Source of the DNA: Topomyia yanbarensis
Lineage: Eukaryota; Arthropoda; Insecta; Diptera; Culicidae
Direction: 5' to 3'
DNA: 64,000 bases
NCBI RefSeq assembly: GCF_030247195.1
Contig: NC_080672.1
Span: 744,001 to 808,000, forward strand
The position numbers and the translations under genes were made by a program. The notes beneath the pieces are model-generated. The model did not search any database, was not told the DNA's origin, and saw only the letters and a program-made list of their open reading frames with translations. How positions within the stretch are numbered: the first letter of the stretch is position 1; each line of letters starts with the position of its first letter. Below, in pieces: positions 8,282 through 20,885 of the stretch.

Positions 8282-11200
8282 CACCTAGAAAAAATGACCC
8301 TTAATAGTTAAAGCACCAATTAATATAATAATAATATTTTTTCTAACATGGATGTTTGTTTTTTGTGGTAGAAAAGTCGAAGGAATCCGACTGCAACTTT
8401 GATCCCAGGCAAACCCCGCATCAAATTATATTACAAAATTTGAAACAAAACGTTCTTCAATTACGTGAATCATCAACAAGAAACCGGTTGAATTCAGGTT
8501 TGTGATGTGTCTGGAGAATTTCATACAACCAAGATTTTGTTCCGATTCTGTGCAACGCCTTAAGACCACTCGGGGGCCCTGGGCACTAAGGAGCTAAGTG
8601 ACCAAAAAAAATTTAGTAGATCCCAAAAGGTTATTAATATTTCTGACAGATAGTGGCAATGAGCCTAAAGCACTATATGCTGTGGTGGGAGTTTGAGCTC
8701 AGGTGTGCTGTGTACAGTCCAGTGAACTTACTCTCTCCGGACAATGTAATCTGACCTTCATAGTTGTAATACGTTGTCTGAGGTTGAAGAGTGTCTCCGT
8801 CTAGAGAGAGAGAAAGGATGGAGTAGACCGGGTTAAGCGCCCATTATTTGAACGTTATACAGACTACTTAATCGTACCTACTCCATAATTATGCGTAACC
8901 TACTTCAGGTAGTTTTCACACGTTATATCTGAATATCTTAGCGCTGAGGATATTCATTGTCAGTAGCTTTCAAACTTTGTTAACATTTAGACAAATATTG
9001 CTACTTTGGAAGTTCACCACTAAAATACCATATTTTTTAATCGACATGTAGCAAAGAATGCTACATGTCGATTAAAGATCCACATGTAGGCGTGTAAATA
9101 AAAATTTTGACCGTTTTTTGTTGTATTTTGAGAGATATTTTGAGTCTTCAATTAGTTGAAAAGCGAATGTCTTTTTCTGTAATTATGCTCGATACAAACC
9201 ACAACAGTGTTGAGGATTCATTTTAGTGCACCCCTAAACCACTCTGTCATCACACTATTGCAATCTATGAGAAATTTTAGAAATATGCCAATAAAATTGT
9301 ACATGTACATATATGTTTTGTTAACGATCCAAACATGATAATGACATGAAGCGTATTTATTTCACAACTTAGGCCCCAGGACTTACGATAGTTACATTGT
9401 TTTGTTCAGTGTTCTCAACTTTTCAACGTTTCTGGTATGATGAAATTGGACAAAGTCGATTTTCAACTTTGAAATAAACCACATTTTTTCCAATAAATAT
9501 TCAGCTTCGTTTACAGATGGCCGAATATTACAGCCATTAAAATCAATCAATATTATGTTGAATCTAAGCGCGTTTTTTTTTTCGATGTTAGCATTCTTTG
9601 CTGCAGTAATATAACTAACGATTCTTCGAGTTATAGTCTCTATTTGCACGAATTGTAGGTAAGGAAGATATTTGCTACATATTCCTAGGGCCGTCGAGAG
9701 CCGTGTCGGGCCCCAAGGCTTGTATTAATGCCGGGCCCTTTGAAACCTAAGCCCTCTAGTATGAGTTAGTACCTCTTCAGCCATGGGAAACTCGTGAGTC
9801 CTTGCTTTTTATTAGTCTCCGGTTTACTCATATTGCCACATTCATAGAAAGCATTCCAGACAGGAGAATTTCGACAGCTTCTTATTCTGTGGTATCCAAA
9901 TCGGGTAAAATTGCCATTGCTTCGAGTTTTTCAATTTGCAGGTACTCGGAAATCATGAATCAGTAGCATCTAGGTCAAATGGCATGTTCCCCATGTTGAT
10001 CGGAGATTTGTGCCTTGCCATGAATCGTATTTTCATGATATCCCTGATGGGAAGGATTTAGGAAGTGGTAAAGTTAGGAATAATGAATATACCCAAGAGA
10101 CCACGAAGCATTATTTAATGGCTTTGGATATGTTCTATATTCGCATACAAAACATATTCTTTACAGATTCATAGTTCTATAGACACTTAGTGTCGGAAAA
10201 GGTAGTTAAGAAGCACCTTAATGGCTGTCAGCAATGTTAACATAGAGCCGTGTTTTTGAAAAATAACTCTTCTCTTCTTTATCGACGCAACAAAAGATAA
10301 AAAATAACTTTCGATAACGTACCCACCCTTCCTCTCTTCTTTTGTTTGACATGCCGACTGTTTAAATTGATGATTTAGTGCCTATAGAAATGGGATGGGA
10401 AAATTTGCATGTATACTTGTTTTAATCCAATTTCTACCTAGATGTTCGGTTTAAATTATGCAAACGTCTATCGTGGATTATATTTGCAATTGTATTTTTT
10501 CGAAAAATCGTACAGAATTTGCATTTTGATTTTAAGTTTATTGCATCATCATTTATTACATGAAGGTTTACGAGTTTAGGTGACTATTGGAACGCAAATG
10601 TATATTTGATATTGTTCGGTGTCTCAAAGCACTATAAGAATATTCTATATTAGTACTTAGAGTTTTCTATAAAAGCTTCATAGCATTTATCTTCAAAAGC
10701 TTTTCAGCACGATGTCTATGTTCTGTATGTTGATATAGTGCTAGATTTAATGCTTTACATTATAGGTGCATTGATGCATTAACAATACTTGTATACGGCT
10801 TGTTAGCAATGGAAATGCTATCTTATAGCTTATCTAGAGTTTTAAATTAGTGCTAATGGTTACCTGGGCAACGACACAAAACAATTAAAACAGAGCATTC
10901 TACATCCCCTGAAGGATGCTACAATAGCAGGAATAATATTTCCAACCCCCGGAGGAAATAAGAATTTTTGTATTAATTGTGAGCGGATATATTTCGTTTC
11001 GCGAAACAAACACTTCTGCTTGATTGATGGTCTGGAACATAATCATCACGCTATGTCTAATATGGTGAAAGTGTAGGGTGTAAACATTGGCCATCTTTAG
11101 CTACAAAACCAATATGTACGGATCTGACAGGAACAAATATTCACTCAACAACAATCACGTCCAGTATCTCCATGCCAACAACAGGCACCACCAGTGAAGA

Positions 11201-11600
11201 AGCGAACGTAGAAGAGGACGGATGCGTTTGTGTGGGCGCTCGCATTTCTGTTTGACGCTCTATTGTTTTCTTCGAAAATAGTTTAAATTGGCTTCTCGAT
11301 ATTTTGTAGTGTATTCCGTCGATTCAAACAAAAAACTCGTTTTTTAAAACTTGTACACAAAGTAGACAACTCCCTGAAGAACGTTTTTTAACGAATGTCA
11401 ACTATCAAATAAAGGTTCCATTTTTTCATATAACAATTTAATAAGGCGAATGGTTACAAAGAAATTACTATTGCTATTATTATTGCTCTTCTAATAACAA
11501 TTATTATCATTTTCTTGGATTCAATGGCATGTTTTCGGCTGGTGATTACGTAATCTAAAGTGAGTTTTGGCAGTACAGTCAAATTTCTATTGCATCGATT
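8282..11600. other. AT-rich spacer, no gene recognised
   Basis: I see no convincing coding region, with only short open frames lacking recognisable motifs (9392-9649 minus, 10900-11094 minus). A GGGCCGTCGAGAGCCGTG...GCCGGGCCC segment at 9690-9745 resembles the end of a short repeat. At 9968-10020 there is a copy of the dispersed motif also found at 35756-35812 and 48238-48292. A perfect hairpin at 9036-9076 is listed separately. Confidence 0.5.
9036..9076. repeat. Perfect 18-bp inverted repeat with 5-nt loop
   Basis: The left arm TTTAATCGACATGTAGCA at 9036-9053 is followed by AAGAA and its exact reverse complement at 9059-9076. It includes nested CATG palindromes. The transcript of either strand would form a strong stem-loop. 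Partial repeats of the arm (CACATGTAGG) follow at 9081. Whether this is a terminator-like, processed or simply palindromic element is unknown. Confidence 0.9.
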
Positions 11601-11615
11601 ATTTCGCTATCTTTA

Positions 11616-11690
11616 CCAACGTTTCGACCCGTAGGTCGGGCCTTCTTCAGGACCCTGAAGAAGGCCCAAGCCACGGGTTGAAACGTTGGC
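11616..11690. other. Head-to-head pair of hammerhead-like motifs
   Basis: On the plus strand 11655-11689 reads CTGAAGA, A, GGCCC, seven bases, GGGTT, GAAACGTTGG. On the minus strand 11650-11616 reads CTGAAGA, A, GGCCC, seven bases, GGGTC, GAAACGTTGG. Both match the CUGANGA / stem II / GAAA layout of hammerhead ribozymes, as carried by Penelope-like elements, with one extra A before stem II. The two copies are separated by only four bases and form a near-perfect inverted pair. A related degenerate motif follows the Penelope fragment at 3514. Inference: an old Penelope terminal-repeat junction; catalytic ability is doubtful. Confidence 0.5.
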
Positions 11691-11699
11691 GAAGATTAT

Positions 11700-13200
11700 C
11701 ATTTATATTCACCGTTCGAAAGTACAAATGCTCAATACCATAATGGTTAAGTAAAGTTGGTTAACAAATTATTTTATAACGAAACATCGATATTACTCAA
11801 ACCTATTGATATGGCCGGTGCAATTAATTTTCACGTCAGTCACACAATAGAAGATTTTGAGATATGATGTACACCGCATTTTTCAGTCGTGCCCTCCGGA
11901 GATTCACTGTAACTCGCCCAATTTTAAACATTTCGCTATGAACATTTAGGAAAATGTTATTCAAATGGTGCATTGTTGTATGGAAATCGACTGAATACAC
12001 CCATTTTCAACCGCAAAATACTTTCCTCCCCCGATCCCTCATTAATTATACTTTACATACATACTGTTGAAGACCCCACAATATAAGAATGTTTATAGAA
12101 TTTTTCGTGACCAAAATACAATTGGCAATGGCGCCAATCAAAAAAAAATTGTACACGCAATATATTCCACTAAATGTCCGAATTTCTTCAAATGTCCTTG
12201 AAGGTACGCACATTTGCCTTGATTCCTTTAATCAAATCAAAGTCAAGGAATGGTCGATTTGTATAGAAACTTTTAATCACACTTGCGCAAGGGTATTTTC
12301 AACTTTTTTGGTATTTTACAACAGTAACATTGTAGCTTTTTCCGTTGACGGTCCCAGATGTGATGAACAACTGTATATTAGACTCATCTGCGAATCGCTT
12401 GCCAAACAAGAATTTTGTAGCGAATTTCGATTCGACATATTTCGCTTCCACTTGCTGTATAGCTTCCCTGTGCAAGTTCTAACGCTGCTCCCATTTGGTG
12501 CCTTTCTAAATTTATATACAAGTTGTATAAAAAGGTTGCATTGTTTTTGTCCAAAATGAAACTTTAATCGAAATGTTGGATTGACATTTGATTCGGTTCA
12601 ATACCATCCTGGCATTTGATGTCTTGTTTTCTACCATTATCATCCCTCCGCTTGGTTGTTCGATGTTCTTTAACCGCCTTGTTAACGTGTTAACGGTAAC
12701 AGCTCGGAATGCAATGTGCGATTCTGAGCTGTTACCGATCCATTGTTACCGACGCGCTAAAGTGTTACAAAAAATTGTGTGCAACTATTTTTCGGAAGGT
12801 AGCCCTTAGAATGGTTTTATATTCATCCCAAGCTCGGGCCCCCAAAATCCCGCGGCTCCTGGCCCTGGCCCAGTGTGTCCATGAGTAAAGACGGCACAGA
12901 TTCTATGTTTCAACTAATTAATCCCCCTAAAAGTGAGAACATCGAAAAGCAATTTTAAAAATCATCAGGATCAGAATTAAAAAAAATGATCTAATCCCCG
13001 ATACAATTGGGAACTAACCTCATTCGAAAGTGGAGTATTTAAACTTTCGATTAATAAGTGTTCAATTTATTTGATCTATTCTTATAGTATTGTTCTAATA
13101 GAGACACTATGATCCGACTTTCGCTCCACCCAAAACCCTAGTGTATAGGGTAAGATGTTTTTTTTGGCTAGCGCTTAAATCCGAACAATGCGGTTAACTT
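11700..13200. other. Spacer, no supported gene
   Basis: A 156-codon open frame at 12089-12559 (plus) shows no recognisable domain, composition bias or conserved motif, and its codon use looks like the surrounding AT-rich DNA, so I do not call it a gene. CTCGGGCCCCC...GGCCCTGGCCC near 12830-12875 looks like the end of a short repeat. Nothing else is evident. Confidence 0.4.
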
Positions 13201-15010
13201 TCCCAATATAAATGATTTACCAGGAAAGAGCAGGAATCACAAATGGATTTATGTCGAGATTATTCATAAACAATTCACCGGAAAATATTAATCGGTTTTC
13301 GCCACTGAACAATAAACGCACTAATATCCCCGAACATCCCACCAGAGGCCAGATTCAGGTGCAAAAGACATTTGATCCAACCCGTACACATAAGGCTCAA
13401 AATTCAATAATCGAGTCGCGAGTAGCAACCGCAGCCCAGCACGGAACCGTTAAGCCGAATTATTTTCAACACCGTACCGCACCGCGCCAAGTTCAGGCCA
13501 ATCGATGCGAAACCAGCATGGGGGAAACCACCGTTCGCACTTTTTGCACCGCCATGATCGACAGCGTCGGGGGCATTAAACCCAATCGCCTGGAACTAGC
13601 GCTTGCTTGATTCTGCGAGGTGGGCGAGGCTTTTCGCAGGTCCGTTTGGTAGCTTCTGATCGGTGAGCGAGTGGAAACCAGCTACGTAGGACGATAACAC
13701 TTCGGACAGATTTTCGATTTTGGCAGTCAGGTTCGTTAGTTGATGTAATGCCAGCAGAAAAAAAGTTCCCGAGCACCCACCATAAGTGGGACAGTGCAGT
13801 GCTTGGGAAAATCCATTCAGGACAGGATTAGCAAATTATTACCATAACCGGGTGAGTGAGCAAATGGAGTTTGCACTTTTTGGGAAAGCGGATTGTGAAT
13901 ATGTTCTAACGATATTTTTGTGTGAATGAAATCGTCGTTCGCTAGACAAATGGATTGACATGGACATTCACAACTTGTGTGGGAAGTGCTTTTTTATTCA
14001 ATTGTCAGTGAGTATGCTAGGATTTAAATCTATTCGAAAAATAATCTAAATACGATTCTTTCTGACTTGCAGACAATTTTTCTGTGTTCGCAATACTTCA
14101 ACAAAATACAAAGTATTATACGAATATAAAAGAAATTTCTTCCAATTATTACTATAAAAAGTCTTTCTAGACCAACAGCTAACTTCTCCAATAAATACAA
14201 CATGCCATCAAAAACGGACGTAAATATAAAAAAGACCCACGGCCCAATTTGGCTCACCCATCGATTCACGTAAAATAAAGAAGTTGAAAAAATCTCAGTC
14301 ATCAAGCTTAGACTACAAATTCCAAAAAAAAACACGGCTGCTTTGTTCGTTTGGATACGTCAAAACCATCTTTTCCGGATTTCTAACCATCTATAGGGAC
14401 AGTACACCGCACACAACCATGGTCATCCCAAAACGAACACGGGCACACCCATGTTTGCTCTAATTTAGCGATCGCGTCACGGATGTGGCCCGGTTTGCCT
14501 TTGTGATATGAGATATTTGTTTTTGTTCCCAAATGACAGTGAATGGATACCCGGAACGATGGATGCTGAAAGAGATATTCTCGGAAAAGCGCTTTTTCCA
14601 CGATTCTTTTTTTTTGTCCTTCCCTTTTCGCTTCTCCAAGATATGGAATGTGGTGGTTCGCTTTCTACCAACTGTACCCCCCTGTTTGTTTAGTGGTCAT
14701 TTTCCGAGCGTAGCTTTTTTTGGCTCACTCTGGTGGAATGAAATGTGCACCCCACAAACATTGCAATTTCCGTTTAGCTCTCCGTCCAAAGGGAAAGTAC
14801 CGCCGCCGGGAGCAGACCAGAGCTGTGAACGTTCGGTTCTTATTTTCAACCGTATCCAATTAGTGGGTGGGTGCAGAAGGAATCGAAGTAGAGCGGAAGT
14901 TGTTTGCTTTCTATTTTTTAAACTTTTGATAATTGGTGCTCTGGGGGGTTTTATTCTATATCCTGGCTAACTGGAGTGTTGGCACCTCGTCAGTTGATTC
15001 CAGTTTTCGT
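13200..15010. other. GC-richer tract without transposon signature; possible unique host DNA
   Basis: Two stretches (about 13200-13800 and 14380-15000) have higher GC than the flanks and match no element I recognise. Open frames include 13212-13610 plus (132 codons, no Cys clusters or known motif) and 14533-14970 plus (145 codons, several hydrophobic runs). Neither has a recognisable domain or an obvious splice pattern. They may be untranslated exons, regulatory DNA or decayed elements. Confidence 0.3.
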
Positions 15011-16220
15011 TTCGTTCCGTTCATCAATTATTTTATCAGGGGTGTTTTGATCAAGTTTCGTTACCGGGCATTTAGCGACGATATAGTAGGCGTTGAATAA
15101 AACTAACGTGGTTTTTCTTGGTTCTGTAAACTGTATTAAGTTTCAAAATATGATAAATAACTGTTTAGCAGATATCAGTGTATATTTGAAATGTGCTTAA
15201 AAGAGTATTTAACACATCCAAACAGTAAATAAAAGAAATTTGAAACAGATACATGCTTAGTATACACTGGAAGAGTATCGGTTACAACCCGAAACAAATT
15301 GAGTGACTATCCCAAGTAGAAATTTTTGTTTCAGTAACTATTTCATAACCAGTTGGTAACAAAAAATAGGTGCTGTTGCAACTGACATCTAACTTCCTGC
15401 GCGACCCAAAAAGCGCAGTTTTAGGCTGATTTTCAACTTAATTATGATTGAGCAAAACTGTAAAAACTAGCTCCCGTTTCGTTGCAATAACGATTCGAGA
15501 ATAGCTAAATGAAATCATATTGTTGTCAATATGTTGAATGTAGGTCGCAACAAGATTATTAAATGATACTTTTTGTCGTTCACCTGGACTGTCAATCGCA
15601 ACTGAAAAGTAACATCTTTTCATGCAAATAGTTAAGATTATGTTACCAGTAGAAATGAAAATGAAGACCAAGTCAAAATACATGTTGAATATTTAAATAT
15701 GAACAGTAGCGTCATTCTTTATATCAAAAATTGCCAATGAAGCATTAAATTTTACTGCGCATCAGAGTCTATCGAGTGATATTTTATTCCACTTCTTATT
15801 ATTTCATGCGCTCTTGGTGAAACCAAATTATAAATAGTATTTAAAAACAATTTTCAAGGGAAAAACGAATCCGAATATTAGAAATTCAATGCTTAATAGC
15901 ACACACACAATACTCATAAATCAGGAACATAAATTGCTTTAACGGTAGACTTTTATAAATGTTCGCGAGTCGGTTGAGGTTTTATTCCGAATACAATAGA
16001 AAATGATGCATATAAGCAACATGGCTTTCAAGCCATCCAGGGCCAACTTTAGGATGTTATTTGGGTGAGTACAAAACAATGCGCTTTTCGAATAAATTTA
16101 TATCAGTGAGCAAAGATGTTTATTTGTGAACTTCTATTATTCCAGCATACGTTTTGTCTCCAGCGAACAATTTTCAGTTCACATCAAAATATGCCTTTCC
16201 TTAGTATGACCCTGTACTTT
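15011..16220. other. AT-rich spacer, nothing recognised
   Basis: No coding region or element is recognised. ATCCCAAGTAGAAATTT near 15310 is mirrored by CTACTTGGGAT near 18488, so it could be the left end of a ~3.2-kb inverted-repeat element enclosing the long inverted repeat below; the match is short and no target duplication is visible. Confidence 0.35.
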
Positions 16221-18220
16221 ACTAATCTTGTTGAAAACGTTCCAGTCGTATTCTTGTCATACGCACGTATCAGACGCATGTCATCGTTATACCTTGAATC
16301 ACAAACTCACACGTATTTATGAAAGGCATTCGCAACACTGAATTGACCAATTCATTACTAAAGTTCAGCAAAATAATAATTAAGTTGTATTTTTGTTTAC
16401 ATTACGTTGCGAAAATTCACCGATGACACTTCATGCGCTTTACTTCATATTATACAGGCGTCGAACTGTACGGTGGCGCCAACTACAATATGTTGGGTGT
16501 ATCGGAAAAATGTAAACATGTGACATGAATGATTATAATGAAATCTTTCTGTTGCCGCAGTAGTAGTATTAATACCAATAGTTGAACTAATGGGTTATAC
16601 TCCTATGTGAAGCACAGGGAAATCTTATTACAATACATAATAAAAATAAACTATTTCCATTAAAATAGGAGCTATTTTAAACCAATGGCAAATCAAATGC
16701 ATTTATACTTGCGCGTCTTATAAAAATGAATGGATAGGAATAAGGACTCAATGGTTATAGGAACTAAAATTGATAATAACGCAACCAGTGTTACACATAT
16801 GTTCCGTTAGTGGACCACGAGATAACAAATTGAAAAAGAAATTTAGTCGCAACTTTGATATTTTTCCAAAAATAGGAACTGAGAGTATTTGATTGCTGCA
16901 ATATTTTTCTCCTTAGTAATACATTTATCGATAAAGGGTGCTTTCAACGTTTTATTTTTATTTTGGATTATTTGACGGCTGAGTTAGCATGTGATCATAA
17001 TTTTTTTTTCATTATTTCAGTTTTCGCAATCTTGTGAATCATTACAAATAACAATCCATTGAACCGAACTTTCCCTAGTTCACCCAGTTCCACAATATTC
17101 AGTTATGGCATCTAGCTCATCAGTTGTTGAGATTATGAGAGACATAAATTCGAATGGTATCGAAGCGCAAGAGCAGGCGGTCAATGCACATTACTCTATT
17201 TCAATATTCGAACTAGGTTTCAATTAATCGATGGTCAGCCGTATGACTTATTACACGACTAAAACTGAAACTAAAGGTGTTGCAAACCTTGAAGGGCAAC
17301 ATTTGGAAACAAGCAGTTCTCTACAACTTTTTTGAAGATAGGATTAGGATAGCAAAATTTATAGGATGCCATGAAGTTTCTAGGCCACTCATCATGTTGA
17401 CAACATCGTTTTGTTTGTTTTTCATACCCATTTAACCAAAAATTAGCCTCGTCTAAAAAGTAGTTGTTTCATGTAAAATATCAAAATTCAAGAACATAGT
17501 TCAAGCGCAGATTTTTTCATGGGGAGTAGATCTAAAAATGCCGGAATTTTGTCTACACGGTTTGTTGACGGCCTTCTTTCCGGGTGGAGTTCTCAAGAAA
17601 TTTTTGCATTCATAGACAAAATGTCATTCAGCAAAACAATGACAAAAAAAGAAAATTGAAAATTAACATATGGACAAGTATTTTCAGACGCTTCACATAT
17701 TAAACAAGGAATTTTCTAAATAGTATTACTCCTAAGATAACGTTACTTTGTTTTCGAAAGGTACTCTAAGTAAATGATTTGTTTCAAATTCATAGTACTC
17801 GATCCACCCATCTTGTTCTCAGTTCCAAAATTATTTTCTAATATATTAATTATATGATCTGTGTGGAAAGGATTTAATCGTTTCGTTTAAAATCAGTAAT
17901 AACATACCTGCTATTTGTTTATATTTTCCAAAACACTGAACATATTATAGTTGGCGCCACCGTACAGTTCAATGCCTCTATAATGTCAAGTGGAGCGCAT
18001 GAAGTGTCGTCGGTGAATTTTCGCAATGTAATGCCAACAAAAATACAACTTATTTTTCGTTTTGCTAAACATTAGTTGTGAACTTGTTTATCCAGTGTTG
18101 CGAAAGCATTTTGTTAATACATGTGAGTTTGTGCTGAAAGGCGTAATGATGGTATGTGACGGATACATACGTATAACACGAATATGACTTTGTAAACTGA
18201 AACGTTTTCAGTAAGAATCT
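16221..18220. repeat. Long inverted repeat, ~280-bp arms, 1.4-kb spacer
   Basis: The segment at about 16221-16500 returns as its reverse complement at about 17935-18220. Shared landmarks are CTGTACGGTGGCGCCAACTA (16467-16486) against TAGTTGGCGCCACCGTACAG (17949-17968), a TTCACCGATGACACTTCATGCGC-type block, and CAACACTG and ACTCACACGTATT-like blocks. The arms are roughly 80-85% alike by eye. The spacer is AT-rich with no gene. It is either one foldback-type element or two copies of one repeat inserted in opposite orientation. Confidence 0.75.
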
Positions 18221-19360
18221 TGGTGTTGGACAAATGTGCAATTGTCAAAATATATATCACAAAATCAAAATCGTAACTAAATTTCAACAAACTCTTCAGC
18301 ATCAGCAATCAGTTCGGAACATTAATGAACATGTTATAGCTGGCAACATAAATGACCATTTGGTGACAAAAGATGTTATTAAATAACCTTGATGTTATCT
18401 ATGTTCAACCACTGCAACAAAAATAACTTTATTGTTTTCTCGTTGCAACATAGTTTGGACTTAGACGATTAAAACTAGTTGCGATTTGCTACTTGGGATC
18501 TGAAGGCCGTTTCCAATAAATCAACGAATGAATTGCTGTCCAGTCAAGATTGCGGATAAATGCTAGTTTTCCAATTGGCCCTATCTTTCCATGACACAAC
18601 GTATGCCGTTTTTGAGAGGAAACCAGGTTAGTTCCTTCAAATGAACGTTTTCTGAAGGAACTGAGTTTGGTGAGCATACTGGATATATATTTCGAGGTAT
18701 TCCCAGTTTCAGTTCAATGGCGATGAACCAAAGTTCAAAACTGACTTCAATCAAACGGTTTGACCTAACTTAAATGGAACCCCTGTCTGCCTCAAGCAAA
18801 AGAAGGTTAAATAACTACATCATCTGTTTTGTTTTTTCTCAGCAAGCTTTGAAAAGGGAGCGGACATATTTTCGAAACCCTTGTACCGCATTATTTTGAC
18901 ACTTATTTTAGAAGAACAAGTTCTTGAAGAAAACTGATGAAGGCTTTTCAAAGAAGTTTTCAAGAGAAGAAAACTGGTTTTATATCAGGACAACATAAGC
19001 ATGACAACATATGACGTGGGAAGCTAAATAGAATGTTCTGAATCACAGTGAAAACCCGTTTTTATCAACCCGTTGGTGAAATTTAGGTTGAAAAAATGGG
19101 GACATAAGTTTTCTTTCATTTTAATAACCCGCTGAAATATCCACCTTTAGTCCCTAGACATACGCATAACCCTATCTGATAATTTAGTATTGATTTCACT
19201 TAAGGTGATACCAAATACAAATATATGTATTTGGTGATACTCCAGAGCAACATTTAAAAAATATGATATTTTGAAGCAGAATACTTCTTACGTTTCAATA
19301 TAGCGGTACTATCTCAAAATTATCGGCCGGAATTTTACCCGATTTTGCAAACGTGAATAT
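18221..19360. other. Spacer, nothing recognised
   Basis: AT-rich sequence with only short open frames. CTACTTGGGATC near 18488-18499 mirrors a motif near 15310. No element or gene is recognised. Confidence 0.4.
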
Positions 19361-20159
19361 TAGGGTGTCCCAAAATGACATCATGTTAAAAAAGTCATCG
19401 GGCTCACTTCTTAAATGAAAGGTTAGGGTATAAAGACCACTTTCTTTTTCCGAGTGAATTTTTTAAAACGCTACCTACTAGTGGTGAATTTTGATTTTTT
19501 GTAAAATGGGCCGATTTTCGGTAAAATTTCAAATTCACGCTTGTTGAAGGGATCCTGAGCTGTCTTAGATTTTTTTCAGAATTTTTTTTTATTTTGCTGG
19601 AGATCCAAATGGAGAAGTTTGTTTAGTTAGTTTGTACAAATTGTGGATTATAAGAGCGGCTGAGCCTTTAAAGCTTGGTTCAAAGTGTAATTTTTGGTGT
19701 TTTAGTTTTAGTTTTTCTTAAAAACTGGGTATTTACAAAATTTTAAAGGTATAGGAAACACTTCAAATAGTTGAGCCAAATATGGGGGCGTATTTGCTGA
19801 AGAACGTGTATAGCTACGGATAATGGGGTATGAGTTATTTAATTTATTGCTAGATAACCTTTTGATATTTTATGCTATTCATAAAAAATAACACTGTTCT
19901 ACAAAATAAAACAATATCAATCTGCTTAGTCCGCATTTTGTTTTTCGCTAAATGGAGTGAAATGATGAAAAATGGCGTTTTCTTCTTGTCTCTACTACAT
20001 CAGAAACGGTTTTTTGTGAGTATTTGACGATTTTTTTGTAAATTATTTAGTATATTAACAAATTCACTCCGAAGAAGAAGTGGTCCTGATACCCTAACCT
20101 TTCATTTAAGAAGTGAGCCCGACGACTTTTTTAACATGATGTTCCTTTGGGACACCCTA
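19361..20159. mobile_element. hAT-type MITE, 799 bp, with perfect 8-bp target duplication
   Basis: The ends read TAGGGTGTCCCAAA inward and are the start of inverted repeats about 100 bp long, including CATCATGTTAAAAAAGTC and GGGCTCACTTCTTAAATGAA on both sides. The element is bounded by GTGAATAT at 19353-19360 and GTGAATAT at 20160-20167, an exact 8-bp duplication. TAG...CTA ends with an 8-bp duplication fit hAT elements. The interior is AT-rich and has no transposase, so mobility would require an enzyme from elsewhere. The perfect duplication suggests a relatively recent insertion. Confidence 0.88.
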
Positions 20160-20344
20160 GTGAATATCTGCCGTTGCACAGAACAAAAAAAATAGATGTT
20201 TGCGCTATCTGATTAGAAATGTGCACAACAATTTCGAAGCTAATTCCGTAGAATGAAAAATCACTAAAAAGAACGAAAATAATGCATGTTGTGAATGCAG
20301 TAATTATCTGCGCTATGATTGGTCCGCATAATTCGACCAAGCAG

Positions 20345-20885
20345 CGAGCATTGCCGTAGGGAAAAAAATCCGTTCATAAATTCATGAATAAAAGGATACG
20401 GTTTCGTGAACTGAACGATTTACGAAAACCGTGACCAAGTTCCTGAAATATTGAATATTAAACCTCGTATTCATGAAACTATTTGTGTTTTCTAAAAACC
20501 AGTTCGCCCCGACTATATACATGGCGTTACATTAGAATGTTGAATTGGGTTACTGTTGTTGTTCCCTGGACATGTTTAGTTTATTTGTTTTGTTTTGTTT
20601 TTGTTGTGATTCTTGTTCATGATTTGAGAATACACTGTCGACAGTCAAACGTTGTTCATGATTTCAAGAGCTTATTCACGATTCTTGTGAATTCTCATGA
20701 CGTTGGCGGGATTAAAGTTCATGATTTCAAGGTCTTAGTCGCGATGTTCGTAATTTCTATTCACGTTATCGCGATTTTTAAGTCATGAGCAGAGTGACTC
20801 ATTTTCATGATTTCAGGACCTTTGTCATGATTTTAAACAACAAACAACAAAACAACAACAAAAATTATTCCACGAATAAAATTGA
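20345..20885. repeat. TTCATGA-rich repeat, left portion
   Basis: The segment is crowded with TTCATGA/TCATGAA and TTCGTGAA/TTCACGAA palindromic heptamers to octamers. The same style continues at 21411-21915 after an inserted SINE-like segment, and recurs at 23957-24420 and, reversed, at 63355-63680. The short open frame at 20483-20788 arises from these repeats and is not a gene. Confidence 0.65.

Noticed and set aside
8281..8295. Splice acceptor before the L1 ORF1 remnant
   Set aside because: TTTTTTCTAG/G resembles one, but the downstream frame is a transposon ORF1 broken by a MITE; there is no evidence for an exon.
12089..12559. 156-codon open frame as a host gene
   Set aside because: No recognisable domain, AT-rich composition like its surroundings, no conserved motif and no splice context.
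13212..13610. 132-codon open frame as a host gene
   Set aside because: The tract is GC-richer, but the translation shows no domain and there is no supporting structure; kept only as a possible unique region.
15309..18498. A single 3.2-kb transposon with ATCCCAAGTAG ends
   Set aside because: The inverted match is only about 11 bp, no target duplication is visible, and the inner long inverted repeat is not centred.
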